A stretch of 64,000 bases of DNA from Diaphorobacter ruginosibacter (GCF_014395975.1 NZ_CP060714.1:1674001-1738000); one strand, 5' to 3'. Positions 33,564-42,188 are shown, counted from the stretch's first letter. The notes: generated by a model not told the origin, from the sequence alone. Made by a program: numbers and translations.

Positions 33564-34108
33564 CGGAGCACCTCTTCCTGCGCCGGGGCACGCAAGCTCT
33601 TGAGCTGCCGCAGGCCGGAGGCCCAGGTGCGAGCCACGACATAGAGCGCGAGGGGCGGAAGCCACACCGTGTACCACCACCGGGGCACGCCCAGCCCTGT
33701 CGTGGTTTCCTCGAAGGTGAACTCTTGCCATCCGGCGCGCATCATCAGGACCGCGAGCAGCAGGAACATCGCCAGGGTGCAGAGCATGCTCAGCCAGACC
33801 AGCAGCCGGCGCACGGGCGGGGTTGCGCGTTCGTAGAAGAACTCGATGCGGATGTGCCCGTCCCGTGCGGAAGCCACGGCAGATCCCGCGAGCGTCAGCG
33901 CCAGCAGCAGGAACACCGAGATTTCCTCGGTCCACGCGAAGGACTGGTCCGTGAAGTACCGGACGACGACGTTGATCAGTGTGATCAGTACGAGTGCAAT
34001 CAGCACAATCGCACCGATATGAGTTTCAATGCTGCGGCTTGGGGCGCTGCTGTCCCCGGGCGCGGTGCGCGCCACGGGGGCAGTGTCTCTCTGTCGGTTA
34101 TCAGTCAT
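33560..34108 (-). CDS. TRAP transporter small permease (DctQ family)
   Basis: 182 residues from ATG 34108 (MTDNRQRDTAPV); an upstream in-frame start at 34165 would lie inside the operator. Four hydrophobic segments and FAWTEEISVFLLLALTLAGSA, the DctQ hallmark. First gene of the TRAP-thiolase-ligase operon, divergent from TetR. Confidence 0.92.
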   Translation of the reverse strand: MTDNRQRDTAPVARTAPGDSSAPSRSIETHIGAIVLIALVLITLINVVVRYFTDQSFAWTEEISVFLLLALTLAGSAVASARDGHIRIEFFYERATPPVRRLLVWLSMLCTLAMFLLLAVLMMRAGWQEFTFEETTTGLGVPRWWYTVWLPPLALYVVARTWASGLRQLKSLRAPAQEEVLR

Positions 34109-34111
34109 TCG

Positions 34112-34178
34112 GTACCAAACATGTTTGTTTGGTACTATTTGAATGAAATAAAAGTACCGAGTCAATTGATTTGGTACT
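34112..34178. promoter_or_regulatory. twin TetR-type operators between dctQ and tetR
   Basis: Site 1: perfect 10-bp arms GTACCAAACA (34112-34121) and TGTTTGGTAC (34126-34135) with a 4-base spacer. Site 2: AGTACC (34153-34158) and GGTACT (34173-34178) flanking the palindrome TCAATTGA. The centres are 42 bp apart, four helical turns. Shared outer element GTACC/GGTAC. Confidence 0.8.
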
Positions 34179-34207
34179 GTTTTGGAGCAAAGCTCGGGAA
34201 TCTACTT

Positions 34208-34930
34208 ATGTCATCAAGACGCTCGCAGGAAGAATTCCTGTCCGACCTTTTTGAACTGTTTCGTGTCGAGGGCGTATCGGATCTGACGGTGGGCGAGATC
34301 GCCCGGCGCCTCAGCTGTTCGCGCAGCCGGCTCTACTCGGTGGCCGAAACCAAGGAGGACTTGTTCCTGGCCGTGGCGCGCCGGCACCTGAATTCCCTGC
34401 TGGAAGAGAGCGATACGCTCCGGGCAAGGGAGGGCGACGTCGTGGAGACGATCACGCAGTACCTCGACATCGGTGTGCGCGCATCGGCCTTGCTCGGCGT
34501 TCCGTTTCTGCGCGATCTCGACGCGTCGCGCCAAGGTCGCAGGTTGTTCGACAGCTACCAGGAAAAGCGAGGCCACGGGCTTGCCAAGCTGGTGGAGCGG
34601 GGGGTTGCGCAAGGTGTGTTTCACCCTCGCCACGCCACCCTGGTCGCCGAAATTCTGATGGGCGGCGCATTGCGCATCCGGCGCACACGGTTTCTCGCGC
34701 GGGCCGGTCTGACGCTGGAAGAGGCGTTCTCGGAGTTTTATGAACTGCTGCTCCACGGGCTGATGAAGCCGGGCCGTGGCAAGGAGCACGGCTCGCCGCA
34801 GAGCTGGAAGCTTCCTGCGCTGCCTGATGCCGTGGCGAGAACCTCAATTAGCTCCACGGACGACGCCGACGCCGATGCCGATGCCGACGGAATCACGGAA
34901 TTGCTGATCAAGGCATCCGTGCGCCATTGA
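34208..34930 (+). CDS. TetR-family transcriptional regulator
   Basis: 240 residues from ATG 34208. The N-terminal HTH reads DLTVGEIARRLSCSRSRLYSVAETKEDLFLAVA. The C-terminal ligand domain has no recognised type. Near the C-terminus a short Asp-Ala repeat DDADADADADG is encoded by tandem GCCGAC/GCCGAT units. It is divergent from the TRAP-thiolase-ligase operon with twin operators between, so it is the probable repressor, with the transported acid or its CoA ester as candidate ligand. Confidence 0.92.
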   Translation: MSSRRSQEEFLSDLFELFRVEGVSDLTVGEIARRLSCSRSRLYSVAETKEDLFLAVARRHLNSLLEESDTLRAREGDVVETITQYLDIGVRASALLGVPFLRDLDASRQGRRLFDSYQEKRGHGLAKLVERGVAQGVFHPRHATLVAEILMGGALRIRRTRFLARAGLTLEEAFSEFYELLLHGLMKPGRGKEHGSPQSWKLPALPDAVARTSISSTDDADADADADGITELLIKASVRH

Positions 34931-34982
34931 GGATCGGCGCTACGGTACATTGCAGCCGTGCTCCCATCAGGCCTGACTCTCC

Positions 34983-35900
34983 ATGCGCGACCTCAATGAC
35001 TTGTACTACTTCGTCCAGGTAGTGGACCATGCCGGCTTTGCCCCGGCCGGCAGGGCCCTCGGCATGCCCAAGTCCAAGCTCAGCCGCCGCATTGCGTTGC
35101 TCGAGGAGTCGCTGGGCGTGCGCCTGCTGCAGCGTTCGAGCCGGCGCTTTGCCGTGACCGAGATCGGCCAGGAGTACTACCAGCGCTGCCAGGCCATGCT
35201 GGTGGAGGCTGAATCGGCCCAGGAGGTCATAGACCGCACGCAGGAGGAACCCCAGGGCGCGGTGCGCCTGAGCTGTCCGCTGGCGCTTCTTGATTACCAG
35301 GTGGGCGACATGCTGGCGCGGTTCATGGTGCAGTGCCCGCGCATTCAGTTGCATGTGGAGAGCACCAACCGGCGCGTGGATGTGATCCGCGAAGGCCTGG
35401 ATCTGGCCCTTCGTGTGCGCTTTCCTCCTCTGGAGGACAGCGGCCTGGTGATGAAGACCCTGGGCGAGAGCACCCAGTTCCTCGTGGCAAGCCCCGGGCT
35501 GGTGGAGGCCATGGGCGGAATGCCGCAGCTCGCCGACCTGTCGCAGTGGCCCAGCCTGGGCGATGGTCGGCTGCAGCGCAGCGAGAGCTGGCAATTGCTG
35601 GGCCCCCAGGGGGCGGCTGCCGAGGTGCGCTATCAGCCGCGCATGGTCTGTGAAGACCGTATCGCCCTGCGCCTGGCCGCATTGCACGGAGTTGGCGTGG
35701 TCCAACTGCCGGCCATGATGATCCTGGACGACCTGCGCAGCGGGCGCCTGGTGGACGTGGTGCCGGGCTGGAAGCCGCGGGCGGGCATCGTCCATGCGGT
35801 GTTTCCGTCGCGCCGTGGCCTGTTGCCCTCCGTGCGGCTGCTGCTCGATTTCCTCGGCACCGAGTTCGAGGCCCTGCAGGCCGAGATTGCGAGCGCTTGA
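34983..35900 (+). CDS. LysR-family transcriptional regulator
   Basis: 305 residues. MRDLNDLYYFVQVVDHAGFAP then GRALGMPKSKLSRRIALLEESLGVRLLQRSSRRF form the winged helix. The C-terminal domain has LSCPLALLDYQ and LRVRFPPLEDSGLVMKTL. It stands immediately upstream of, and on the same strand as, the pirin-EamA-isochorismatase genes, separated from them by a perfect palindrome. Confidence 0.92.
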   Translation: MRDLNDLYYFVQVVDHAGFAPAGRALGMPKSKLSRRIALLEESLGVRLLQRSSRRFAVTEIGQEYYQRCQAMLVEAESAQEVIDRTQEEPQGAVRLSCPLALLDYQVGDMLARFMVQCPRIQLHVESTNRRVDVIREGLDLALRVRFPPLEDSGLVMKTLGESTQFLVASPGLVEAMGGMPQLADLSQWPSLGDGRLQRSESWQLLGPQGAAAEVRYQPRMVCEDRIALRLAALHGVGVVQLPAMMILDDLRSGRLVDVVPGWKPRAGIVHAVFPSRRGLLPSVRLLLDFLGTEFEALQAEIASA

Positions 35901-35909
35901 GCCGGGCAG

Positions 35910-35943
35910 GCCATCAGCGTTCACCATGGTGAACGCTGATGGC
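35910..35943. promoter_or_regulatory. perfect 34-bp palindrome between LysR and pirin
   Basis: Centre at 35926/35927 with core GTTCACCATGGTGAAC and arms extending to GCCATCAGC / GCTGATGGC without mismatch or spacer. It starts 10 bases after the LysR stop and lies about 100 bases before pirin. There is no T tract, so it is more likely a protein-binding site than a terminator. Confidence 0.7.
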
Positions 35944-36041
35944 AAAAACAGCCTACTATTCAATGCAGCGTTGCGCTTCTACAGTTGCTTCCAACACATA
36001 CGCAGGTCCTTTTCGGTGCTTGCGCAGTTCAGGAGAAGTCA

Positions 36042-36920
36042 ATGAAGAAGGTCACGCAAGGAATCTACAGCGCTCCCGAGCAGCATTGGGTCGGTGATGG
36101 CTTCCCCGTGCGTTCGCTGTTCCACTACAGCCAGCACGGTACGCAACTCAGCCCGTTCCTGCTGCTGGACCATGCGGGGCCGCATCAGTTCACCCCGACC
36201 ACGCAGCGCAGGGGCGTCGGCCGCCATCCGCATCGCGGCTTCGAGACGGTCACCATCGTCTACGAAGGGGAGGTCGAGCACCGCGACTCCACCGGGGCTG
36301 GCGGCGTCATCGGCCCCGGTGACGTGCAATGGATGACCGCTGCCGGCGGCATCCTGCATGAAGAGTTTCACTCGCCCGCCTATGCGCGGCGCGGCGGCCC
36401 CTTCCACATGGTGCAGCTGTGGGTGAACCTGCCGGCCCGCATGAAGATGCAGGAGCCCGGCTACCAGGCCATTGCCTCCGGGCAGATTCCCGACGTGCCC
36501 CTGCCTGGCGGTGCCGGCAGTGTGCGTGTCATTGCCGGCAGCTTTGAGGGCCATGCCGGCCCGGCACGCACCCGCTCGCAGCTCAATGTCTGGGACCTGC
36601 GCCTCGCCGCCGGCAGGTCCGCCGTGCTCGACCTTCCGCCGGGCCATGTGCTGGCCGTTGTGGTGCTGCTGGGCTCCGTGCTGGTCAACGGCCACGATAC
36701 CGTGCGTGCCGACCAGTTTGCACACCTGGGCGCACAGGGATCGCAGGTGCTGCTCGAGGCACATAACGACAGCATGCTGCTCGTGCTCAGTGGCCAGCCC
36801 CTCGCGGAGCCCATCGTCGGCCATGGCCCCTTCGTGATGAACAGCGAAGACGAGATCCGTGCCGCCGTGTCCGATTTCCACGGCGGCAGGTTCGGCCAGA
36901 TCCACGCCGTGCCCGCCTAG
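36042..36920 (+). CDS. pirin family protein
   Basis: 292-residue bicupin. ATG 36042 follows AGGAGA. The N-terminal cupin has the metal-site segments GRHPHRGFETVTIVYEGEVEHRDS and LHEEFHSPAYARRGGPFHMVQLWVNLP; the C-terminal cupin is more degenerate. Bacterial pirins include quercetin 2,3-dioxygenases and regulators of central metabolism; the activity cannot be chosen here. It is followed by an EamA exporter and an isochorismatase-like hydrolase on the same strand. Confidence 0.93.
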   Translation: MKKVTQGIYSAPEQHWVGDGFPVRSLFHYSQHGTQLSPFLLLDHAGPHQFTPTTQRRGVGRHPHRGFETVTIVYEGEVEHRDSTGAGGVIGPGDVQWMTAAGGILHEEFHSPAYARRGGPFHMVQLWVNLPARMKMQEPGYQAIASGQIPDVPLPGGAGSVRVIAGSFEGHAGPARTRSQLNVWDLRLAAGRSAVLDLPPGHVLAVVVLLGSVLVNGHDTVRADQFAHLGAQGSQVLLEAHNDSMLLVLSGQPLAEPIVGHGPFVMNSEDEIRAAVSDFHGGRFGQIHAVPA

Positions 36921-37046
36921 GAACCACGCGGGGCCGGCATGGGGCCGGCCTCCGCTGCAGGTTGCTTCTTTCTTCATCGCCCATCGCGCCTTGTGCATGT
37001 CACGAGGCCGGGGGAACGCTTTGCCCATTTTTTTCGGAATAGACAC

Positions 37047-37934
37047 ATGAACGCCAAACTCTCCGCTGCGGCCGCCGCCATTCTCTGGGGCTTCACTTAC
37101 GTATTGACCACGACCTGGCTGCCGCCCCATCCGCTGTTCCTCGCCGCCTTCCGGGCGCTCGGAGGAGCCCTGGTGCTGCTGGCCATCGTCCGCTGCATGC
37201 CGCCGCGCATCTGGTGGGGGCGGATGGCGGTGCTGGGCACCTTGAATGCCGGCCTGTTCTTCGGACTGTTCTTCGTTGCAGCAACCCGCTTGCCGGGCGG
37301 CGTCGCTGCGATCTTCCAGGCGCTGACGCCGCTGGCGGTGATCTTCATCGCCTGGGGCCTCCTGGGTGCACGTCCCACGGCCACCAAGGTCGGCTCCGTG
37401 TTGCTGGGCGCTCTTGGCGTGTCGCTGGTCGTGCTCTCCAGCCATGCGCAGCTGGATCCGCTGGGCATGGCCGCAGCCATCGGCAGCATGCTCTCCATCG
37501 CCACGGGCGGCGTGCTGCTGAACAAATGGGGCCAGCCTCCCATGCCCTTGCTGGGATTCACCGGCTGGCAGCTGTTGATCGCGGGCGTCGAGCTGACCGT
37601 GGTGGCTGTGCTGGCCCAGGATGCTCCCGCACAACTGGATGCTGCCAACGTACTGGGCCTGGGCCTGCTGGCCGTGGCGCTGACCGCCGTGCCGTTTGCG
37701 CTGTGGTTCGGGGCCATCGAACGGGCCGGGGCCGTTGCCGTGGCTCCCTTCATGCTGCTGGTGCCCGTGACTGCCTTTGTGCTCGATGCCCTCGTCAAGG
37801 GCGTTCAGCCCTCGGGACTGCAGGTGGTTGGCGCGGCCGTGGTGATGGGCGGGTTGATGCTCAGCCAGAGAGCCGCAGGCAAGCCCGGCAACAAATCCAC
37901 CCGCCATGTGAACAACACCGTGGCGCACGACTGA
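37047..37934 (+). CDS. EamA/DMT-family exporter
   Basis: 295 residues with ten hydrophobic segments arranged as two EamA repeats (ILWGFTYVLTTTWLPPHP in the first; FAL WFGAIERAGAVAV-type segment in the second). The family exports amino acids, purines or other metabolites. No strong Shine-Dalgarno sequence precedes ATG 37047, which lies 126 bases after pirin. Substrate unknown. Confidence 0.88.
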   Translation: MNAKLSAAAAAILWGFTYVLTTTWLPPHPLFLAAFRALGGALVLLAIVRCMPPRIWWGRMAVLGTLNAGLFFGLFFVAATRLPGGVAAIFQALTPLAVIFIAWGLLGARPTATKVGSVLLGALGVSLVVLSSHAQLDPLGMAAAIGSMLSIATGGVLLNKWGQPPMPLLGFTGWQLLIAGVELTVVAVLAQDAPAQLDAANVLGLGLLAVALTAVPFALWFGAIERAGAVAVAPFMLLVPVTAFVLDALVKGVQPSGLQVVGAAVVMGGLMLSQRAAGKPGNKSTRHVNNTVAHD

Positions 37935-38076
37935 CACCTCATCGCCATCGACCGGGCATCCGTCCTCTGGCCTGCGCTTGGCTGGAGGCATGCATTCAGA
38001 CATCCGTTTCCCCGGTCCCGCAAGGACCGGATCTTCCCGCCCCCCGGGGCTTCCACGCTCTTTTCAGGAGATTTCC

Positions 38077-38706
38077 ATGAGCAACCAACCCTATGTTCGC
38101 CTCGACAAGGACAACGCCGCCGTACTGCTGGTGGACCACCAGGCAGGCCTGCTGTCATTGGTTCGCGATATCGACCCCGACAAGTTCAAGAACAACGTGC
38201 TGGCACTGGCCGACATGGCCGAGTACTTCAAGCTGCCCACCATTCTGACCACCAGCTTCGAGAACGGTCCCAATGGCCCCCTGGTGCCCGAGCTCAAGGA
38301 GAAATTCCCCAAGGCTCCCTACATCGCGCGCCCCGGCCAGATCAATGCCTGGGACAACGAGGACTTCGTCAAGGCCGTCAAGGCCACGGGCAGGAAGCAG
38401 CTCATCGTCGCCGGCGTGGTGACCGAAGTCTGCGTGGCGTTCCCCGTGCTGTCGGCATTGGCGGAAGGCTTCGAGGTGTTCGTGATCGCCGATGCCTCGG
38501 GCACCTTCAACAGCATGAGCCAGCAGGCGGCCTGGAGCCGCATGGAGCAGGCCGGTGCCCAACTGATGACCTGGTTTGGTGCAGCCTGTGAACTGCACCG
38601 CGACTGGCGCAACGACATCGAGGGCCTGGGCACGCTGTTCTCCAACCATATTCCGGACTACCGCAACCTCATCACCAGCTACAACACCTTGACCGGCGCA
38701 AGGTAA
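38077..38706 (+). CDS. isochorismatase-family cysteine hydrolase (YcaC-like)
   Basis: 209 residues from ATG 38077 after AGGAG. The catalytic triad is visible: Asp20 in LLVDHQAG, a lysine in the RPGQINAWDNEDF neighbourhood typical of YcaC relatives, and Cys119 in GVVTEVCVAF. YcaC-like proteins are presumed amidohydrolases of unknown substrate, not true isochorismatases. Last gene of the LysR-pirin-EamA group, followed by a GC-rich hairpin. Confidence 0.9.
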   Translation: MSNQPYVRLDKDNAAVLLVDHQAGLLSLVRDIDPDKFKNNVLALADMAEYFKLPTILTTSFENGPNGPLVPELKEKFPKAPYIARPGQINAWDNEDFVKAVKATGRKQLIVAGVVTEVCVAFPVLSALAEGFEVFVIADASGTFNSMSQQAAWSRMEQAGAQLMTWFGAACELHRDWRNDIEGLGTLFSNHIPDYRNLITSYNTLTGAR

Positions 38707-38718
38707 GACGGCCAGACG

Positions 38719-38747
38719 CCCCGCCGCGGCAATGCCTTGCGGCGGGG
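38719..38747 (+). terminator. GC-rich hairpin after the hydrolase gene
   Basis: Perfect 9-bp stem CCCCGCCGC / GCGGCGGGG (38719-38727 and 38739-38747) with a nested GGC-AAT-GCC. It begins 12 bases after the stop codon. There is no T tract, so termination is plausible but unproven. Confidence 0.5.
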
Positions 38748-38783
38748 TGGGGCAGGCGTGATGGGCGAACGAAGGAGAGTGCC

Positions 38784-38936
38784 ATGCAGAACACGGTCGA
38801 GGTGGTCAACTCGCATGGTGATGTGGTCTTGCGTACTGCCAAAGACGCTGGTGGCGCAATCGGATACTTCGAGCCAGCAGCCTTCGGTTGTGCAACTGCC
38901 ATGTCGCCATGTCGAAGGAGATTTCTAGCGCGCTGA
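38784..38936 (+). CDS. possible 50-residue small protein
   Basis: ATG 38784 is preceded by GGAGAG at ideal spacing. The product begins MQNTVEVVNSHGDVVLRTA and ends CRRRFLAR. I do not recognise a family. The C-terminal third is of odd composition and overlaps the 3' end of a convergent LysR gene. It may be the surviving N-terminus of a larger gene cut off by rearrangement, or a genuine small protein. Confidence 0.3.
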   Translation: MQNTVEVVNSHGDVVLRTAKDAGGAIGYFEPAAFGCATAMSPCRRRFLAR

Positions 38937-39833
38937 TGCGACTCCCGACGAAGCCAGATGAGAAACCTCGCGCATCCAGTCGATGAATGTCCGGACCCGT
39001 AGCGATTCCTTGCCCCTGGCGACGGCAACCGAATAGCTGCCTGTCGTGATGCGCTCCGCGAACACCGGATGGAGGGTTTGGCTGTCGAGAAACGACTTCA
39101 CGAAGATCTCGGGGACGATGCAAATGCCCAGTCCCTGGGCCGCGGCCTGTATCGCCAGTACGGTGTTGTCGAAGAAGAGCGTGGGCTCCAGGCGCAGGCC
39201 GCTCGACCCGGAAAACGCATCCCAGCGATTCCACAAGTCCGGCCGCGATTTCGCGCCAATGCGTGGCATGCCCTCGATCCAGCGGCGCCTGGCGTTGGCA
39301 CCCTGTCTTCTCGATGGCAGCAATGCGGGGCTGGCCACCATGACGGAATGCTCGAGCATGAAGTCTTCATGCGGAAGTCCCCGCAACTCGGAGGGATCGC
39401 GGCGGATGAAGACCTGTGCGGACGTTGAGGGGTCGATGTCGCCGTCCGTCGTTCGCACCTGTACCTGGATGTGGGGATGCCGTTCGCTGAACCCTCGCAG
39501 TTGTGGAATGAGCCAATGCATCGCCAGGGTCACGCTCGTATCCACCAGAACGTGGGTTGTCCGGGGATGCGTATTGCCTTCCACGGCTTCGACCACCGCA
39601 GCCAGCTTGTCGGCCACCCGTCCATACAGTTGGCGACCCGCCGGAGTCGGTAGGCAATTGATACCGGCGCCGCGCTCGAACAGTGGGTAGCCGACACGCT
39701 CTTCCAACTGCTGTATCTGCCGGCTGATGGCACCGGGCGTCACGCACAGGGCCTGCGCCGCCTGCCGGAACCCGCCCTCTCGCACGGCAACGCAGAAGAT
39801 GTGCAAGGAGTTGAGCGGTGGTCGGGAGGGCAT
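38925..39833 (-). CDS. LysR-family transcriptional regulator (GcvA-like)
   Basis: 302 residues from ATG 39833 (MPSRPPLNSLHIFCVAVREGG); an in-frame TTG 15 bases upstream is not needed. HTH: GFRQAAQALCVTPGAISRQIQQLEERVGYPLFERG. The start PPLNSLHxF and the ASPALLP and GLGICIVPE segments are GcvA-like. It is divergent from a LysE-type exporter, its likely target, with an inverted repeat between. Confidence 0.92.
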   Translation of the reverse strand: MPSRPPLNSLHIFCVAVREGGFRQAAQALCVTPGAISRQIQQLEERVGYPLFERGAGINCLPTPAGRQLYGRVADKLAAVVEAVEGNTHPRTTHVLVDTSVTLAMHWLIPQLRGFSERHPHIQVQVRTTDGDIDPSTSAQVFIRRDPSELRGLPHEDFMLEHSVMVASPALLPSRRQGANARRRWIEGMPRIGAKSRPDLWNRWDAFSGSSGLRLEPTLFFDNTVLAIQAAAQGLGICIVPEIFVKSFLDSQTLHPVFAERITTGSYSVAVARGKESLRVRTFIDWMREVSHLASSGVASAR

Positions 39834-39858
39834 GGGTACTGGCTGCAAGTGATGAAAG

Positions 39859-39879
39859 GTGTTGACTGAATATCAACAC
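39859..39879. promoter_or_regulatory. LysR-type inverted repeat
   Basis: Perfect 7-bp arms GTGTTGA and TCAACAC with spacer CTGAATA, in the divergent region between the LysR and LysE-type genes. It fits the T-N11-A pattern of LysR sites. Confidence 0.65.
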
Positions 39880-39964
39880 ATTATGGCGAAAAAGTCGTTT
39901 GCCAGCGTGTCGGTGGCATCACACACTCGTCACCTCAACAGCAGCAGTGGGCAGGCCGACAGCG

Positions 39965-40600
39965 ATGGACGAGAAGTATCTTTTGTTTGTGACGATGGTC
40001 CTCATCACCGTCGCCAGCCCGGGGCCTGGCGTTCTGATGACGCTGGATAACGCCATCGCATGCGGATGGCGCACTGCGATGTATGGCGTGGCCGGCCTCG
40101 CGGTCGGTGCGGCCCTGATGGCAGGGCTCTCGTCGGCCGGAGTCGGCCTCCTGGTGAGATCGTCGCCCGCGTTGTTCACCACGATGAAGTACTGCGGGGT
40201 TGGATATCTGCTCTATCTTTCCTGCAAGGCCTGGAATCGCCAGCCATCGCCATCGGCCCATGGCCCACGGCCGCAGGGTTCGGAGAGCGTGGGCGGTTGG
40301 GGCCTGCTGGTTCGTGGCGTGCTGCTGCAGACGAGCAATCCGAAAGCACTCCTGTTCTTCCTGTCGATTCTTCCGCAGATGGTCGAGGGCAAGAATGCCC
40401 AGGGCTCCTCTGCGGACCGGCTGATCATCGGCATTGCGACGTACTGCGTGGCGCTGCTGTTGATTCATGCCACTTATGCCGGTGCGGCTGCCAAGGCGAG
40501 GACATGGCTGGCCACGCCGTTCGCGTCGCGGCTGCTTTCGCGTGTGAGCGCGGTGGTGTTTGCAGGCTTCGCAGTCACGATGCTGATGTTTCAGCTGTGA
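39965..40600 (+). CDS. LysE/RhtB-family exporter
   Basis: 211 residues from ATG 39965 (MDEKYLLFVTMVLITVASPGPGVLMTL). About six hydrophobic segments; ASPGPGVLMTLDNAIACGWR and QTSNPKALLFFLSILPQ are LysE hallmarks. Divergent from the GcvA-like LysR gene, so expression is probably induced by an exported amino acid or analogue. Confidence 0.9.
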   Translation: MDEKYLLFVTMVLITVASPGPGVLMTLDNAIACGWRTAMYGVAGLAVGAALMAGLSSAGVGLLVRSSPALFTTMKYCGVGYLLYLSCKAWNRQPSPSAHGPRPQGSESVGGWGLLVRGVLLQTSNPKALLFFLSILPQMVEGKNAQGSSADRLIIGIATYCVALLLIHATYAGAAAKARTWLATPFASRLLSRVSAVVFAGFAVTMLMFQL

Positions 40601-40641
40601 GGTTCGAGTCAAGAAGCAGCAGGTCGCCAGCCGGGCACTTG

Positions 40642-41454
40642 CTAGACGAATCTGAATTCGAAGTGGCCGAGTCGCCCGTAGTCCGCATGGAACTGGTCGC
40701 CCCGCTGTGCTGCCACGGGGCGCGTGAAGGACCCCGCAAGCACCAGCTGGCCCGGCTCCAGTGCTTCGCCCCAGGGCGCGAGCTTGCCTGCCAGCCAGGC
40801 CACACCTACGGCCGGATGCCCCTGTATGCCGGCGGCCAGCCCGGTCTCTTCGACGACACCGTTCTGGCGCAGCACGGCGCCGCACCACGGCAGGTCGATG
40901 TCGTGGGGCGAGACCTTGGCGCCGCCCAGGATCACACCGGCGTTCGCGGCGTTGTCGGCAATCGTGTCGAATACCTTGCGTATGGCCCGGCTGTCCCTGT
41001 CGTGTTGTTCGATGCGCGCGTCGATGATCTCGATGGCCGGCTGCACATGGTCGGTTGCATCCAGCACCTCCTGCACGGTGAGACCGGTCCCGTGAAGGCG
41101 CTTCTTGAGGACGAAGGCCAGTTCCACTTCCACGCGCGGGGCGATGAAGCGGCTGGAGGGAATGTCTCCCGGCTCGAAGAACATGTCGTCGAAGAGGGTG
41201 CCGAAATCGGGCTCCGTGATCTGGCTGGCATGCTGCATGGCACGCGAGGTCAGGCCGATCTTGCGGCCCACGATGGTGCGCCCCTCGGCCACCTTGGTCC
41301 TCATCCATGCGCGTGAAATGGCGTAGCCGTCGGCAATGCGCATCTCCGGATACCGCTTTGAGAAGTGCTCAACCTGCACGCGTGACCGCTCGCTGGCATG
41401 CAGTTCGTCGGCAAGCTGCCGGATGGTCTGATCGGAAAGGGTCGTGCGCTCCAT
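40642..41454 (-). CDS. 2-keto-4-pentenoate hydratase / HpaH-family hydratase
   Basis: 270 residues from ATG 41454 after GGGAGAG; a GTG at 41460 is also in frame. KIGLTSRAMQ, EPDFGTLFDDMFFEPGDIP, RVEVELAFVLKKRL, AIEIIDARIE and LGGAKVSPHDIDL match the FAH-fold hydratases MhpD/HpaH, which hydrate 2-oxo-dienoates from meta-cleavage of aromatics. Metal ligands fall in the ExE and D positions of VEVELAF and IEIIDARI. It overlaps or abuts the flavin-reductase-like gene upstream and is probably in one operon with it. Confidence 0.9.
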   Translation of the reverse strand: MERTTLSDQTIRQLADELHASERSRVQVEHFSKRYPEMRIADGYAISRAWMRTKVAEGRTIVGRKIGLTSRAMQHASQITEPDFGTLFDDMFFEPGDIPSSRFIAPRVEVELAFVLKKRLHGTGLTVQEVLDATDHVQPAIEIIDARIEQHDRDSRAIRKVFDTIADNAANAGVILGGAKVSPHDIDLPWCGAVLRQNGVVEETGLAAGIQGHPAVGVAWLAGKLAPWGEALEPGQLVLAGSFTRPVAAQRGDQFHADYGRLGHFEFRFV

Positions 41455-41456
41455 GC

Positions 41457-42149
41457 TCACTCTCCCGATGCGGCCTGTTCGGCGAGCAGGGCTTGCGGCT
41501 GCTGCGCCCGGGTGGGCTCATCCCCCCCTTTCCGCCACTGCTGCACGGAGGGAATCAACAGCTTGAAGGGTTCATGGATGCGCGTGTACCAGCCCGGGTT
41601 GTGAAGCCGGGCGACCAGGTCCAGGGGCAGGGGGTCGAAATGCATCTTCTCCAGGTCGAGGATCGCGCGGTCATCGATATGCGCGCCGACGATGTCTGCG
41701 AGCACCAGCAGGCGTCGTCCGTCGATGTCGATGATCTGGCGGGTCCGGCATTCATAGGAAGCCGGGCTCTCCTTGATGCGTGGCACGCTCACCAGCCGTG
41801 ATGCCTCCAGCTCCAGGCCCGCTTCCCGCGATTCATCCACGTCCGAGTCGAAGTCGATCGCGGTGATGTTCATGCGCTCCATGGAGGGGTAGGACACGAG
41901 GTTCACGACGAACTCGCCGGTGGCGGCAATGTTGGATGCCGTGTCCTTGAGCTTGTCATCGCGTGAACCGATGCTCACGGTCAGCAAAGGCGGGTCTCCC
42001 GACATCAGGTTGAAGAAGGAAAACGGCGCCACATTGATCTGGCCGTTCGCAGCGCGCGTGGAGATCCAGGCGATGGGCCGGGGAATGATGGTGGAGTGGA
42101 GCAGGTTGTTGCGGTGCTCGCTGCTCAGGTCGGACATTGGAAAGTACAT
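41457..42149 (-). CDS. flavin reductase-like FMN-binding protein
   Basis: 230 residues from ATG 42149 (MYFPMSDLSSEHRNNLL); a TTG 33 bases upstream is less likely. STIIPRPIAWISTRAANGQINVAPFSFFNLMSGDPPLLTVSIGSR is the FMN-binding split-barrel signature of flavin reductase domain proteins (DIM6/NTAB type), often partners of flavin monooxygenases or unknown oxidoreductases. No monooxygenase is adjacent. It is first in a two-gene unit with the hydratase and divergent from MarR. Confidence 0.88.
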   Translation of the reverse strand: MYFPMSDLSSEHRNNLLHSTIIPRPIAWISTRAANGQINVAPFSFFNLMSGDPPLLTVSIGSRDDKLKDTASNIAATGEFVVNLVSYPSMERMNITAIDFDSDVDESREAGLELEASRLVSVPRIKESPASYECRTRQIIDIDGRRLLVLADIVGAHIDDRAILDLEKMHFDPLPLDLVARLHNPGWYTRIHEPFKLLIPSVQQWRKGGDEPTRAQQPQALLAEQAASGE

Positions 42150-42188
42150 GATTCGGGATTCCGTTTGCGGTTTGGTATTCAAGACTTA

